Source: JAIVJZ01 sp036386515 (lineage in GTDB: Bacteria > Acidobacteriota > Blastocatellia > Pyrinomonadales > Pyrinomonadaceae). From it: 64,000 nucleotides of DNA. Shown here piece after piece: positions 8,552 to 17,665 of the stretch; the first letter of the stretch is position 1, and each line of letters starts with the position of its first letter. The position numbers and the translations under genes are program-made. The notes below the pieces were generated by a model, which did not search any database, was not told the origin of the DNA, and was given only the letters and a program-made list of their open reading frames with translations. The DNA lies in contig DASVVO010000039.1 of NCBI GenBank assembly GCA_036386515.1, forward strand, positions 29,217 to 93,216, given 5' to 3'.

Positions 8552-11500
8552 ATGACATCGTTGAGAAAACTGTGCGCGTCCGCGCTCTCGCTCATCTTCG
8601 CGCTCGGCGTCGCGCCCGCCCTGATGCAGGCGCGGGCACAGGAAGAGAAGGCCGCGACGAAGACCGCCCCGCCGCGCACGCCCGCGCCAATCGCGCCGCA
8701 GCCCGTCCCGTATTTCACCGAGCCGACGCTCGCGCCCGACCGCTCCGAGATCGCGTTCGTCTCCGGCGGCGACATCTGGACGGTCGCGCTCGCGGGCGGC
8801 GAGGCGCGCCTGCTCGTTTCGCACGCCGCCAACGAGTCGCGCCCGGTCTACGCGCCCGACGGCCGCCGCCTCGCCTTCACTTCAACGCGCACCGGCAACG
8901 GCGACATCTACGTGCTCGCGCTCGACACGGGCGAACTGCGCCGCGTGACGTTCGACGACTCGAACGATCAACTCGATGCGTGGTCGCGCGACGGCCGCTG
9001 GCTCTACTTCTCCTCGTCGAGCCGCGACATCGCAGGCATGAACGACATCTTCCGCGTCAGCCCCGAAGGCGGCACGCCGATGGAGGTGAGCGCGGATCGC
9101 TATACGAACGAATTTTTCTCCGCGCCCTCGCCCGACAACGCCGCCGTGGCGTTCACGGCGCGCGGCATTGCCTCCGGCCAATGGTGGCGCAAGGGGCGCA
9201 GCCACATCGACGAGTCGGAAATCTGGGTGCTGCGCGGCGTGAACGCCGCGACGAGCGCGCCCGCATCTGCATCCTCCGCCTACGAGCAGATCACTGCGGG
9301 CGGCGCGAAGGAGATGTGGCCGATGTGGCACCCGGACGGGCGCGGCCTCTTCTACGTCTCCGACCGCGGCGGGGCGCAGAATATCTGGCAGCGCAACACC
9401 GTGCAGCCGCGCGGCGAGGCGGCGCGCCCGCTCACGAAATTCACGGATGGGCGCGTGCTCTGGCCGAGCATCTCACACGACGGGCGGGTGATCGTCTTTG
9501 AACGCAACTTCCGCATCTGGAAACTGGACACGTCGAACAATCAAACGAGCGAGGTCGCCATCACGCGGCGCGGCGCGCCCGCCGAGCCGGTCGTCGAGCA
9601 TTTGCGCCTGACGGATCGCATAGAGGAGTTTGCCCTCGCGCCCGACGGAAAGAAGGTGGCGTTCATCGTGCGCGGCGAACTCTTCGCCGCGTCGAGCGCG
9701 GACGGCGGCGATGCGGCGCGCATCACCGTGAGCGCGGCCGCCGAATCGCAAGTCGCCTGGTCGCCCGACAGCCGCCGCCTCGTCTACGTCTCCGAGCGCG
9801 ACGGCACGCCGCACCTCTTCAGTTACGACTTCGGCAAAAACACCGAGACGCAGTTGACGCAGGCCGCGCAAGCCGACGCCACGCCGCGCTTCTCGCCCGA
9901 CGGGAAACTGCTCGCCTTCGAGCGCGCGGGCAGGGAACTGCGCGTGCTGAACGTCGAGACGAGGGCGGAGAGCGTGGTGGCGCAGGGGAATTTCGACCGC
10001 CCCCCGATCAACCCCGACCGCCCGTTCATCTGGTCGCCCGACAGCCGTTGGATCGCTTTCATGCCGGTGGCGGCGAAGTTGTTTCGCAACGTGCAGGTCG
10101 TGCGTGTGGACGGCAACGCGGGCGCAGTCCTGCCCGTCGCGCAGCCCGTCAGTTTCCTGGCGAACGTCTTCAGCAACACCGTCTCGTGGAGTCCCGACGG
10201 CACGTTCATGCTGTTCGACACGGGGCAGCGCACCGAGAGTTTTCAGGTGGCGCGCATCGACCTCATCCCGCGCACGCCGCGCTTCCGCGAAGACCAGTTC
10301 CGCGACCTCTTCCGCGAGGAGACGCCGCGCAACCTGACGACGCCGCAACGCGACTCCACCGCGCCGACCCCGACGCCCGCCACGACGCCGACACCCGCCG
10401 CGTCGCCGACGCCCGCCCCCTCGCCCGCGACGAGCGAAGGCGACGAGCGGAAGAAGCCGAATGATAAGAAGGTCGAGATCACGTTTGAAGGTATTCGCCG
10501 GCGGCTCAGCCTGCTGCCCATTGGCATCGACGTGAACTATCAGGCGATCAGCCCGGACGGCAAGTGGGTCGTGCTGATCGCGAGCGCGGCCGGGCAGCAG
10601 AACCTCTACGCCTATTCGCTCGATGAACTCGCCCGCGAACCGGCCGTGCCGAAGCAGTTGACCTCCACGCCGGGCTTCAAAGGTCTCGCGCAGTTTTCGC
10701 CCGACAGCAAAGAGATTTTCTACCTTGAGCAGGGGCGCATCAACGTCGTCACGCTCGAAGGCAAGACGCGCCCGCTGGCCGTCGCGGCGGAGATGGACGT
10801 GGATTTCGGGCGCGAGAAGATGGAAGTGTTCCGGCAAGTCTGGTCGTACCTGCACGAACATTTCTACGACCCGAATTTTCACGGCGTTGATTGGGCTGCG
10901 ATGCGCGCCGCCTACGAGCCGCGCATCGCGGGCGCGCGCACGGCCGACGAAATGCGCCGCCTGTTGCAACTCATGGTCGGCGAGTTGAACGCTTCGCACT
11001 CCGGCGTCAGCGCGCCGTTCACGGGCGCGACGGCGGCCACCGGGCGGCTCGGCCTGCGTTTCGACCGCGGCGAATACGAAACCACGGGACGCTTGCGCGT
11101 GACGGAGATCATCCCGCTCAGCCCGGCCGCGCTCGCGCGCGAGATCAAAGCGGGCGACTATCTCGTCGCCGTTGACGGCCAGGAGATTAACGCGCGCACG
11201 AACCTCGACGAGTTGTTGAATTACAAGATCAATCGCCGTGTGAGCCTGACGATCGCGCCTGCCGGGATGGCGGCGGACGGCGCGGGGCGGCGCGAACTGG
11301 CGGTGCGTCCCGTCAACACGGCGACGGAGAAGGCTCTGCTCTACCGCAAATGGGTGGAAGACAATCGCGCTTACGTCGCGCGCGCGAGCAACGGGCGGCT
11401 CGGCTACGTCCACATGTTCGATATGGGTTCGGCCTCTCTCACGCAACTCCACCTTGACCTCGATGTCGAGAACCATTCGCGCGAGGGCGTCGTGGTTGAC

Positions 11501-11971
11501 GTGCGAAACAACAACGGCGGCTTCGTCAACGTCTACGCCATCGACGTGCTCTCGCGGCGCGGTTACCTGACGATGACGCCGCGCGGCCAGGCCTCCGCGC
11601 CCGCGCGCACCGTGCTCGGCCAGCGCGCGCTCGAATCGCCGACCATCCTCGTGACCAACCAGCACTCGCTCTCCGACGCCGAAGATTTCGCCGAAGGCTA
11701 CCGCGCGCTCAAACTCGGCAAGGTGGTGGGCGAGCCGACTTCCGGCTGGATCATCTACACCTGGAATCAGCAGCTTATCGACGGTTCGAGCGTGCGCCTG
11801 CCGCGCATGAAGGTGCAGGCGGCCGACGGCACGAACATGGAGTTGAACCCGCGCCCGGTGGACGTGCCCGTCTCGCGCCCCATCGGCGAGACTTACACGA
11901 ACCGCGATTCGCAACTCGACACGGCCGTCGCCGAACTGCTTAAACAACTCGGCCACCGCGCCGGGAAATGA
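8552..11971 (+). CDS. Tricorn-like S41 protease with WD40/PD40 propeller
   Basis: A 1139-residue exported protein. ATG 8552 follows GGAGG (8541). A signal peptide (LRKLCASALSLIFALGVAPAL...ARAQ) precedes two beta-propeller blocks rich in PD40/TolB-like repeats (SPDSRRLVYVSERDG, SPDGKLLAFERAG), interrupted by a Pro/Thr linker at about residues 600-630. Then come the tricorn-type C1 domain (residue about 760 on), a PDZ domain (about 840-920) and the S41 catalytic core, with TNQHSLSDAEDF carrying the likely nucleophilic serine at about residue 1040. Tricorn enzymes degrade oligopeptides; a periplasmic peptide-degrading role is likely. Confidence 0.9.
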   Translation: MTSLRKLCASALSLIFALGVAPALMQARAQEEKAATKTAPPRTPAPIAPQPVPYFTEPTLAPDRSEIAFVSGGDIWTVALAGGEARLLVSHAANESRPVYAPDGRRLAFTSTRTGNGDIYVLALDTGELRRVTFDDSNDQLDAWSRDGRWLYFSSSSRDIAGMNDIFRVSPEGGTPMEVSADRYTNEFFSAPSPDNAAVAFTARGIASGQWWRKGRSHIDESEIWVLRGVNAATSAPASASSAYEQITAGGAKEMWPMWHPDGRGLFYVSDRGGAQNIWQRNTVQPRGEAARPLTKFTDGRVLWPSISHDGRVIVFERNFRIWKLDTSNNQTSEVAITRRGAPAEPVVEHLRLTDRIEEFALAPDGKKVAFIVRGELFAASSADGGDAARITVSAAAESQVAWSPDSRRLVYVSERDGTPHLFSYDFGKNTETQLTQAAQADATPRFSPDGKLLAFERAGRELRVLNVETRAESVVAQGNFDRPPINPDRPFIWSPDSRWIAFMPVAAKLFRNVQVVRVDGNAGAVLPVAQPVSFLANVFSNTVSWSPDGTFMLFDTGQRTESFQVARIDLIPRTPRFREDQFRDLFREETPRNLTTPQRDSTAPTPTPATTPTPAASPTPAPSPATSEGDERKKPNDKKVEITFEGIRRRLSLLPIGIDVNYQAISPDGKWVVLIASAAGQQNLYAYSLDELAREPAVPKQLTSTPGFKGLAQFSPDSKEIFYLEQGRINVVTLEGKTRPLAVAAEMDVDFGREKMEVFRQVWSYLHEHFYDPNFHGVDWAAMRAAYEPRIAGARTADEMRRLLQLMVGELNASHSGVSAPFTGATAATGRLGLRFDRGEYETTGRLRVTEIIPLSPAALAREIKAGDYLVAVDGQEINARTNLDELLNYKINRRVSLTIAPAGMAADGAGRRELAVRPVNTATEKALLYRKWVEDNRAYVARASNGRLGYVHMFDMGSASLTQLHLDLDVENHSREGVVVDVRNNNGGFVNVYAIDVLSRRGYLTMTPRGQASAPARTVLGQRALESPTILVTNQHSLSDAEDFAEGYRALKLGKVVGEPTSGWIIYTWNQQLIDGSSVRLPRMKVQAADGTNMELNPRPVDVPVSRPIGETYTNRDSQLDTAVAELLKQLGHRAGK

Positions 11972-12015
11972 CACGGAGAATCGTCAAAGATGTTGAGAAG
12001 AAAGGAGCGCGCCTG

Positions 12016-12540
12016 ATGCTGCCGCGCACCCCCTGGTTTGAACGCCGCTTCACACTCGACTTGCCGCTCGCCATGTACCCGAACGTCCTGGAGCGCGTGC
12101 GGGGCACGCCCGCGCGGCTCGAAGACCGGCTCCTCAAGGTGCCGCGCGAAATTTTGACGCGGCGCGACGAGGACGGCAGTTGGTCGATGCAGGAACAGGC
12201 AGGCCATTTGCTCGATCTGGGAACGCTCGACCTCGGCCGTCTCGACGATTACGCCGCCGGACTCGAACGCTTGCGCCCCGCCGACCTCGGAAACCGCAAG
12301 ACGCACGAGGCCGACCACAACGCCGCCGCCATCGAAAACTTGCTCGCCGCGTTTCGCGCCGAGCGCGGCGAGTTCGTGCGCCGTCTGGAAGGCTTCGAAG
12401 TGGAACTCGTCGGGCGCACCGCCCTCCACCCGCGCCTGCAATTGCCGATGCGCGTGATAGATTTCGCCTACTTCATCGCCGAACACGACGACCATCATCT
12501 CGCGCGCATCAGCGCGTTGCTCCGCGAGTGCGGCGCGTGA
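12016..12540 (+). CDS. DinB-family four-helix protein
   Basis: About 174 residues with the DinB/YfiT-like metal-binding helical bundle. Histidines appear at EQAGHLLDLG, THEADHN and the C-terminal AEHDDHHLARI, the usual three-His arrangement. I chose the ATG at 12016 because AAAGGAG (12001) is 8 nt upstream. An in-frame ATG at 11968 overlaps the stop of the tricorn-like gene and is an alternative. DinB proteins are often bacillithiol- or stress-related transferases; the substrate here cannot be read from sequence. Confidence 0.75.
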   Translation: MLPRTPWFERRFTLDLPLAMYPNVLERVRGTPARLEDRLLKVPREILTRRDEDGSWSMQEQAGHLLDLGTLDLGRLDDYAAGLERLRPADLGNRKTHEADHNAAAIENLLAAFRAERGEFVRRLEGFEVELVGRTALHPRLQLPMRVIDFAYFIAEHDDHHLARISALLRECGA

Positions 12541-12549
12541 GTGTGAAGA

Positions 12550-13719
12550 TCACAAGCCTTCGATTCGCTTGGCGACGGGGTCGAGCGGCGGCAGTTTGTT
12601 CTCCGGCGCGGCGAGATAGAAATAGGTGCAACTCGAATAGTCGTCGTCGCGCTCAAACTTGCCGTCCTTCGTTAAGTCCATCTCGACGCGGCCGGCGCTG
12701 GCGCGGTAGAGAGGCCGCCCGGCACGCACGATCGCTTCGCGGCTGTGCGGCGCGAGATAGCCAATCTGCTGGATCGTGACGCGGATGTCTCGCTGGAAGT
12801 AAATGGGGTCGGGAATGTGATAGCGGTAGAAGCACCAGCGCATGTTCTGCTCGTCGGCGACGGGGCTGCCCTGATAGTTGTGCGCAAACCGCCCCTGCCC
12901 CCAGGCCGTGCCGATGTAATCCTCCGCGCCCGTGCCGCTTAAAGTGGGAAACTCACGGTCGCCGTCGAGGTAGATTTTGACTTCGCCCTCGCCCCACCAG
13001 GTGTTGAAGTAAGTCTTCCGGTTGACGATGACGCCGATATTCGTGCCGAGGTAGCGGCCGCGCCCTTCGATGCGGGGCAGCAACTCGTAGTCCTGCTGCA
13101 AGCGGGTGGGATTTTCGCGTCGGTAGTGTGCGTGGAAGTAGAGCATGTTCGCGCCGTGGCGGTCGCCGAGCGTGTAGTCAACATCGTAGAAAAGCTCGTC
13201 GAGATTGGCGTCGCTCTCGTTGGTCATCACGATCTTCATGCCCGTCTTGAACGGCATCGGGACGACGGAGTTGAAACTGCGCCCTTCCGGGTTAGAGAAC
13301 AGCGCGGACTCGAAGACGGTGGTTTGCCCGAGGCCGATGCCGAAGAAGTCGCCGAGCGGCGCGCTCACGGCCGGGGTTTTCGCGCCGTCCCAGTACATGT
13401 CCAGGCGGAGGCTGCGGAGCATCTTCGGGCTGCGGTCGGGGAACGTCATCCAGATGCGGCGCACCGTGCCGCTCGTGCCCACGGCTTCGGCCAGCACGCG
13501 GCTCTCGCCCGCCTTGATGGGCACGGTCGGCGAACCCTTGCGGCCGCCGTTCGCCTGCCCGCCCCGGCCGCGCTCGCCGCGCTGGTTCTCCCCGCTCGCC
13601 CAACGCGACTCGACGCCCTCCGGCATCTCGTAGATCGACTGCGCCCGGGCTGCCTGCGCCGAAGTGATAAGCAACAGCAATACTCCGAGACGATAAATAG
13701 CTACGGCATCAAGCCTCAT
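12550..13719 (-). CDS. DUF2961 protein, glycoside hydrolase family 172-like
   Basis: A 389-residue exported protein (signal peptide LGVLLLLITSAQAARAQS) with hallmarks of DUF2961, now GH172. These are an RIWMTFPDR start strand, SAPLGDFFGIG, NTWWGEGEVKIYLDGD and the conserved TGAEDYIGTAWGQG containing the acidic catalytic region. Characterised GH172 enzymes act on fructose- or arabinofuranose-containing glycans. It is convergent with the DinB gene and ends 9 bp from it. A Gly/Arg/Gln-rich stretch at about residues 45-60 is a variable insertion. Confidence 0.8.
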   Translation of the reverse strand: MRLDAVAIYRLGVLLLLITSAQAARAQSIYEMPEGVESRWASGENQRGERGRGGQANGGRKGSPTVPIKAGESRVLAEAVGTSGTVRRIWMTFPDRSPKMLRSLRLDMYWDGAKTPAVSAPLGDFFGIGLGQTTVFESALFSNPEGRSFNSVVPMPFKTGMKIVMTNESDANLDELFYDVDYTLGDRHGANMLYFHAHYRRENPTRLQQDYELLPRIEGRGRYLGTNIGVIVNRKTYFNTWWGEGEVKIYLDGDREFPTLSGTGAEDYIGTAWGQGRFAHNYQGSPVADEQNMRWCFYRYHIPDPIYFQRDIRVTIQQIGYLAPHSREAIVRAGRPLYRASAGRVEMDLTKDGKFERDDDYSSCTYFYLAAPENKLPPLDPVAKRIEGL

Positions 13720-13857
13720 ATATTCTACATTCTCTTTATTTGATTCTTCGCCAACTCGGAAATTTAGCCATCGCGTATGCGACCGGATTATTGATAGGTC
13801 TTGTGTCTAAAAGGAACGCTATTTCGAGATTGTCCTTGAACGAATTGTCTAGCTGCT

Positions 13858-14199
13858 TCACCGAACAGGTGAGTGAACTTTATTGAGTATTGGAAACACA
13901 CCATGTAAAGATAAATGTTGATTCAACCAGCCTCGCTCAATTCGGTTAATATCTTTTTCATCACTAACCAAAAAATAAAACCAGAAAGCTAATCCTCTCC
14001 TAGTTACGTTACGCTTTTCCTTTGTCTCTCTATGTTCAAAAAAGCGTCGATAAAGGCTGTCAGTCAAACCTACATATAAAACTTCACCATCGAAGGTGGT
14101 TAGCACATAACACCCCGCCTCTTTAGGGACAAATCTCCAGTTCTTCAAGCTAAATTGCACCCGATCTTTAACTTTAGGGATTAGCTGGTGTACTTTCAT
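13858..14199 (-). CDS. GIY-YIG nuclease-family protein in AT-rich island
   Basis: 113 residues. GCYVLTTFDGEVLYVGLT supplies the two GIY/YIG strands, the following helix carries Arg (SLYRRFFEHR) and a Glu sits in RIERGWLNQH, matching the catalytic Arg and Glu positions. The protein is a lone nuclease domain without an added DNA-binding domain. The gene is markedly richer in A+T than its neighbours and its start overlaps the stop of the DGQHR gene (14196-14199), so the two are co-translated. Stand-alone GIY-YIG proteins may act in restriction, repair or mobile-element functions. Confidence 0.85.
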   Translation of the reverse strand: MKVHQLIPKVKDRVQFSLKNWRFVPKEAGCYVLTTFDGEVLYVGLTDSLYRRFFEHRETKEKRNVTRRGLAFWFYFLVSDEKDINRIERGWLNQHLSLHGVFPILNKVHSPVR

Positions 14200-15326
14200 A
14201 ACGAAATGTCTGAAACTGATTGCACCTTATGAAGAGCCTTTGTTAATTCCTGAAAAATCTTATTGATGGCAGTTGTATTAAGGCTGCTGGCTGCTCCTGT
14301 TCCACTCAACCACCAGTCTGGATGCCCTACACCTGCATTATCACCATCTAAATTGTCGAAGGTTTCCTGCAAAATACCCTCTATCGTAGTTACTTTAAAA
14401 TCATTCATGTTTTGCAGTTTAGTGAAGAGGGGGGTTGAGAATTTTGAGAACAACTCGATGCCGTTGTACTTGTAAAGTACTGTTTGCCGCCCCACATCAA
14501 GGAGATTAGCTACAGCCCTCCAATAATTCAGAAATATCTTTTGCTGCTGCTCAATCGGCCGCACTGAAATTGGATTATTAGCCGTCAATACATATTTCTT
14601 TATCGCTTTGACAAATGTACCTTGATTAGTAGTAGATGTATTCGAGGCTTGATTAGCCATTTGAACTTTGCCCAACCATGGAGAATCTTGATTCTCATTA
14701 AGATAATCTACAATTTTTAATGCTATTTTATCATCCTCGCTTTCGACAATCCTTCTTATCCATTTTGGCAGGTGAGGTACATCCTCGAATGAAACGGCTT
14801 CCGTCAGCCTAGCATATATACGTTGCTCTACAGCTTTATCAACGCTTTTCTGGGTTGTATTAACGATAAGGAAATGACACATCTGGGCTATCTTTGGAAG
14901 GCTCACAGCTATATTTACTGGAACTTCAAAATCTAACATCTCACCTTTCTTTTCAGATGCCATCTTAAGCCCCTCAATGCGATGCTGCCCATCGACCACG
15001 CTAAATGGGCCAACTTCATCAACATCGAATGTTAGGGTGTTCGTTGTCGGATCAAAAGCAATTTCCTTATCCGTCGCTAAAAAAATACTCGTAGGAAGAA
15101 ATGCGTCTTGATGCTCTTGACCATCAAGAAGGTACTCGGCAAGCTTCTTAGCACGCGCTTTATTCAGAACACGTTGATACCCCCGGTCATCTGGATTTTC
15201 AGGGTCTAGCCTTTCGATGTCGTAGAAATTATCCATCAAAATATCTTTTACCCTGAGAGAAGTTGTGTAAAGCTTAAGACTACCTTGCTTTACAAGTGCT
15301 GCCGGGCGAGTAATTGTTTTTGCCAT
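14196..15326 (-). CDS. DGQHR-domain protein (DndB/ParB-like fold)
   Basis: 376 residues with the diagnostic FSVVDGQHRIEGLKMA motif at about residues 105-120. The DGQHR domain is related to DndB, the regulator of DNA phosphorothioation, and to ParB-type proteins; members occur in DNA-modification and defence loci. Here no dndA/C/D/E-like gene adjoins it. AGGA lies about 8 nt before the ATG. The C-terminal region (residues 200-370) is helical with no motif I know. AT-rich base use and an own promoter indicate horizontal transfer together with the GIY-YIG partner. Confidence 0.85.
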   Translation of the reverse strand: MAKTITRPAALVKQGSLKLYTTSLRVKDILMDNFYDIERLDPENPDDRGYQRVLNKARAKKLAEYLLDGQEHQDAFLPTSIFLATDKEIAFDPTTNTLTFDVDEVGPFSVVDGQHRIEGLKMASEKKGEMLDFEVPVNIAVSLPKIAQMCHFLIVNTTQKSVDKAVEQRIYARLTEAVSFEDVPHLPKWIRRIVESEDDKIALKIVDYLNENQDSPWLGKVQMANQASNTSTTNQGTFVKAIKKYVLTANNPISVRPIEQQQKIFLNYWRAVANLLDVGRQTVLYKYNGIELFSKFSTPLFTKLQNMNDFKVTTIEGILQETFDNLDGDNAGVGHPDWWLSGTGAASSLNTTAINKIFQELTKALHKVQSVSDISL

Positions 15327-15418
15327 TTGTTTCTTCCTAATTGATTTTGGCCTAGGATACCATAAGCAGTCTAACCCTTATGGCTGTTTCCGAAAAACGC
15401 CGCTGTCGCGTGTTTGGG

Positions 15419-15446
15419 ATTATACCGGAGCGGTCTAAGTACCCAA
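15419..15446 (-). promoter_or_regulatory. Promoter of the DGQHR / GIY-YIG operon
   Basis: On the minus strand TTGGGT (15446-15441) is followed after 16 nt by a perfect TATAAT (15424-15419). About 90 nt of leader remain to the ATG and include a small CCATAAG/CTTATGG hairpin near 15360-15382. Confidence 0.55.
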
Positions 15447-15488
15447 TAGTTGAGTCTCCTGCTAGGGCGAGTGGCGCTTAATGGGCAA

Positions 15489-15896
15489 TTAGTCATGGGA
15501 TTCGGCAAGCGTGTATTCAAAGTCGTAGAAGTGCTTCCCGTCAACGATATTGATCGTCATTTGACCGGCGAGTCCGGCGAGTTGTCCCGCGCCGGAATCC
15601 GGCACGACCGTGATCAGCAGATGCGGCACGCCGCGCGTCATCGTTCCGCTGTGCTGGAGCGCGAACGCGCCGCTGCGACCGTCGAGCGTGCCCACGACGC
15701 GTTCCAGCGCGACGTAACCGGCCGAGCCTTCCGTCTCCGTACGCACGGCCAGCATCTCGCCGCGGCTGACGGCTTCTATGTCGCCGTGAAACTGCTTGTC
15801 GATGGACATCCTGCCCACCGCGGGGTCGCCGACGTTTTCGGACGGCGTTTGCGGACTCAACTTTACTTCAAACGTTCCGCTCGCATGCTTGGTCAT
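15489..15896 (-). CDS. DUF3224-family protein
   Basis: About 135 residues that match the DUF3224 family along the whole length: SGTFEVKLSPQ at the start, MSIDKQFHGDIEAVSRGEML, and a C-terminal GKHFYDFEYTL. These are single-domain beta-barrel proteins of unknown function, common in soil bacteria. GGGAGG lies 5 nt before the second of two adjacent ATGs (15896), so I prefer that start to 15899. Confidence 0.8.
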   Translation of the reverse strand: MTKHASGTFEVKLSPQTPSENVGDPAVGRMSIDKQFHGDIEAVSRGEMLAVRTETEGSAGYVALERVVGTLDGRSGAFALQHSGTMTRGVPHLLITVVPDSGAGQLAGLAGQMTINIVDGKHFYDFEYTLAESHD

Positions 15897-16086
15897 CATA
15901 GCCTCCCGCCGGTCTGTTAAAAAATATTGAAGTCTTGGGTCGAACCCGGCAACGGCTATCGCGCAAGGGTTGCGGGCGGCGCGAGCGCGCGCCGGGCGCG
16001 CCCGCCCATCGCGGCTGACCCGGCCGCAATCGGATGCCGGTCAGGCTCTGAGTCGTCCCTCCACACCTGGAAGCGAGCAGAGCCTT

Positions 16087-16521
16087 TCAGTGAGTGAACA
16101 ATTTTAGAATCATGAGAGCGGCCAGCGCAGCGATCAAGGCTATTGCGCTTGAGACGACGCCCATCGCACGCGAGCGCACCCACCCGCACAATCCCAGCCC
16201 CACGAGGAAAAGCAGAATGCCGGAAATGAACGTCAACGACAAGCGGTGATGCAAAAGGCCGATGGAACGCGACCAGCGCGCGAAGTCCGCCTGCGCGCGC
16301 GGATCGATCACGACCGCCGCGCTCAGAGTCCAGCCGAGCGCGCAAACGATCATGGCGGCGGTCGCGGCCAGCGAGAAGCCGATCGTCCAGTTCACCATGC
16401 GCCGTCGGCTTTCGGCCGTGAGCAGTTGTACCAGAAACGTGAGCGAGAACCCCGCGATGAGCGCGCTGATGAAAGCGAGTTGGCGGTATAGTTCGGCGGA
16501 GGCTGCTAATTGTTCATTCAA
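16087..16521 (-). CDS. Four-helix membrane protein of unknown function
   Basis: 144 residues with four predicted transmembrane helices (FISALIAGFSLTFLVQLL; WTIGFSLAATAAMIVCALGW; LTFISGILLFLVGLGLCGW; SSAIALIAALAALMILKL). No catalytic or binding motif is visible. The 192 bp upstream (16522-16713) hold no gene or clear signal. It stands alone between the DUF3224 gene and the PEP-CTERM gene. Confidence 0.6.
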   Translation of the reverse strand: MNEQLAASAELYRQLAFISALIAGFSLTFLVQLLTAESRRRMVNWTIGFSLAATAAMIVCALGWTLSAAVVIDPRAQADFARWSRSIGLLHHRLSLTFISGILLFLVGLGLCGWVRSRAMGVVSSAIALIAALAALMILKLFTH

Positions 16522-16713
16522 CTTATGACTCTCTTCTCATCCGCGGCAACCGGCGAGCATTTAAACCGGAGGGGCGCGCCGTGGGCTTTTGCGCGCGGCG
16601 CGGGCGTGCGGCGTGCGTTCAGTTATTGGAGAGTTGGGCGCGATGGGATGTTTATCGTTTTAGGGCGCGACGAAACCTTGAATCGGCGGTCATCCGGCGA
16701 CTCGGCTGCGACC

Positions 16714-17370
16714 CTAACGTTTGCGGCGGTACGCGGCTAAACCCGCCAGCCCCGAACCGAGCAGAATCAAAGTGGCGGGTTCGGGAACGCTGGTGGGGGG
16801 CGTGGGCGGAGGCGGAGTCGCGCTGACTTCAGCGAGCGCGAAGACGATGTTATCGATAATCTCAGGATTGCCGAAGTCGTAGCCGAAGGTCGCACGGTTG
16901 AAGTAGAGTCCCGACGCGCTGTCGAAAGAGAAGCTGATGGTTTGATCGATAGCGAGGTTGCCGTTGGTGGCCTGGATGACCTGCCCGACGACCACCCCGT
17001 CCCGGTACAAAGTCAGGATGGCATTACCCGGAGCGTCATTGCCGAAGTCCAGGGAGAGTGAGTTGATCGGCACGGAGAAGTCCAGAATGTGAACGATGGG
17101 TACATTCAGCGCGTTCGTGGCCTCGCCGGTGGTCGCCAGCGCGCGCGACGTGCTGATCTGCGGGGAGAAGTTAAAAACAAACAATTCCGTGCCCGGATGA
17201 CCCGGCGAGGGCGAGGTGCTGAAGCGGACGAGTGGGGAGTCAACGCTCTGAAAGCCGTTGGCTTTAAAGCCGATCGGGTCGTTATCGAAGGTCACCGTAT
17301 CCGCGCTGGCCGTGCTGCCGGAGATTCCGATGAGAGCGGCGGCCGCCAGCAAAAGCACAAACTTTTTCAT
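16714..17370 (-). CDS. PEP-CTERM sorting-domain protein
   Basis: 218 residues. ATG 17370 has AGGAGAT 5 nt upstream and opens a signal peptide (KKFVLLLAAAALIGISG). A beta-rich domain follows (GNAILTLYRDGVVVGQV). The C-terminus is a canonical PEP-CTERM tail: a Pro-rich linker, VPEP, a hydrophobic helix (TLILLGSGLAGLAAY) and RRKR. Such proteins are processed by an exosortase during export to the surface or into extracellular matrix. No exosortase gene is in the window. The frame continues upstream to 17574, but signal peptide and ribosome site favour 17370. Confidence 0.9.
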   Translation of the reverse strand: MKKFVLLLAAAALIGISGSTASADTVTFDNDPIGFKANGFQSVDSPLVRFSTSPSPGHPGTELFVFNFSPQISTSRALATTGEATNALNVPIVHILDFSVPINSLSLDFGNDAPGNAILTLYRDGVVVGQVIQATNGNLAIDQTISFSFDSASGLYFNRATFGYDFGNPEIIDNIVFALAEVSATPPPPTPPTSVPEPATLILLGSGLAGLAAYRRKR

Positions 17371-17452
17371 AACACATCTCCTGTTCAGTGGGCGAAGCAT
17401 ACATCCACCGCGACGCGATTTACAAGCCCCCGTTCGCCGACGGGCGCGCCGC

Positions 17453-17467
17453 GCACAAGCCTCGCCA
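17453..17467 (-). promoter_or_regulatory. Possible sigma-54 promoter of the PEP-CTERM gene
   Basis: On the minus strand TGGCGAGGCTTGTGC places GG and GC with exactly 10 nt between them, as at -24/-12 of sigma-54 promoters (consensus TGGCACG-N4-TTGC). It lies about 80 bp upstream of the PEP-CTERM ATG. The adjacent gene is a sigma-54 activator. Matches outside the GG/GC core are partial. Confidence 0.35.
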
Positions 17468-17665
17468 GGTCGCGGAACGGGCTGAAAGTTGTGGAGATGA
17501 AATGAGACTCCGAACCTGAAACCGCTCAAGACGCCCGACGCACACGAGGCCGGTCGCGGACACGTCGCGGACACGTCGCGCCGGTCTTGGCCGCATGAGA
17601 CCGGCGCGAGTTGATAACACCTCGGTCGGGTGTTCCGGCCGGGGCGGAGGGCAATGCGGGAGCAG

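Noticed and set aside
17561..17585. Tandem CGCGGACACGT duplication
   Set aside because: Only two copies of 11 bp; too short to call a repeat element.
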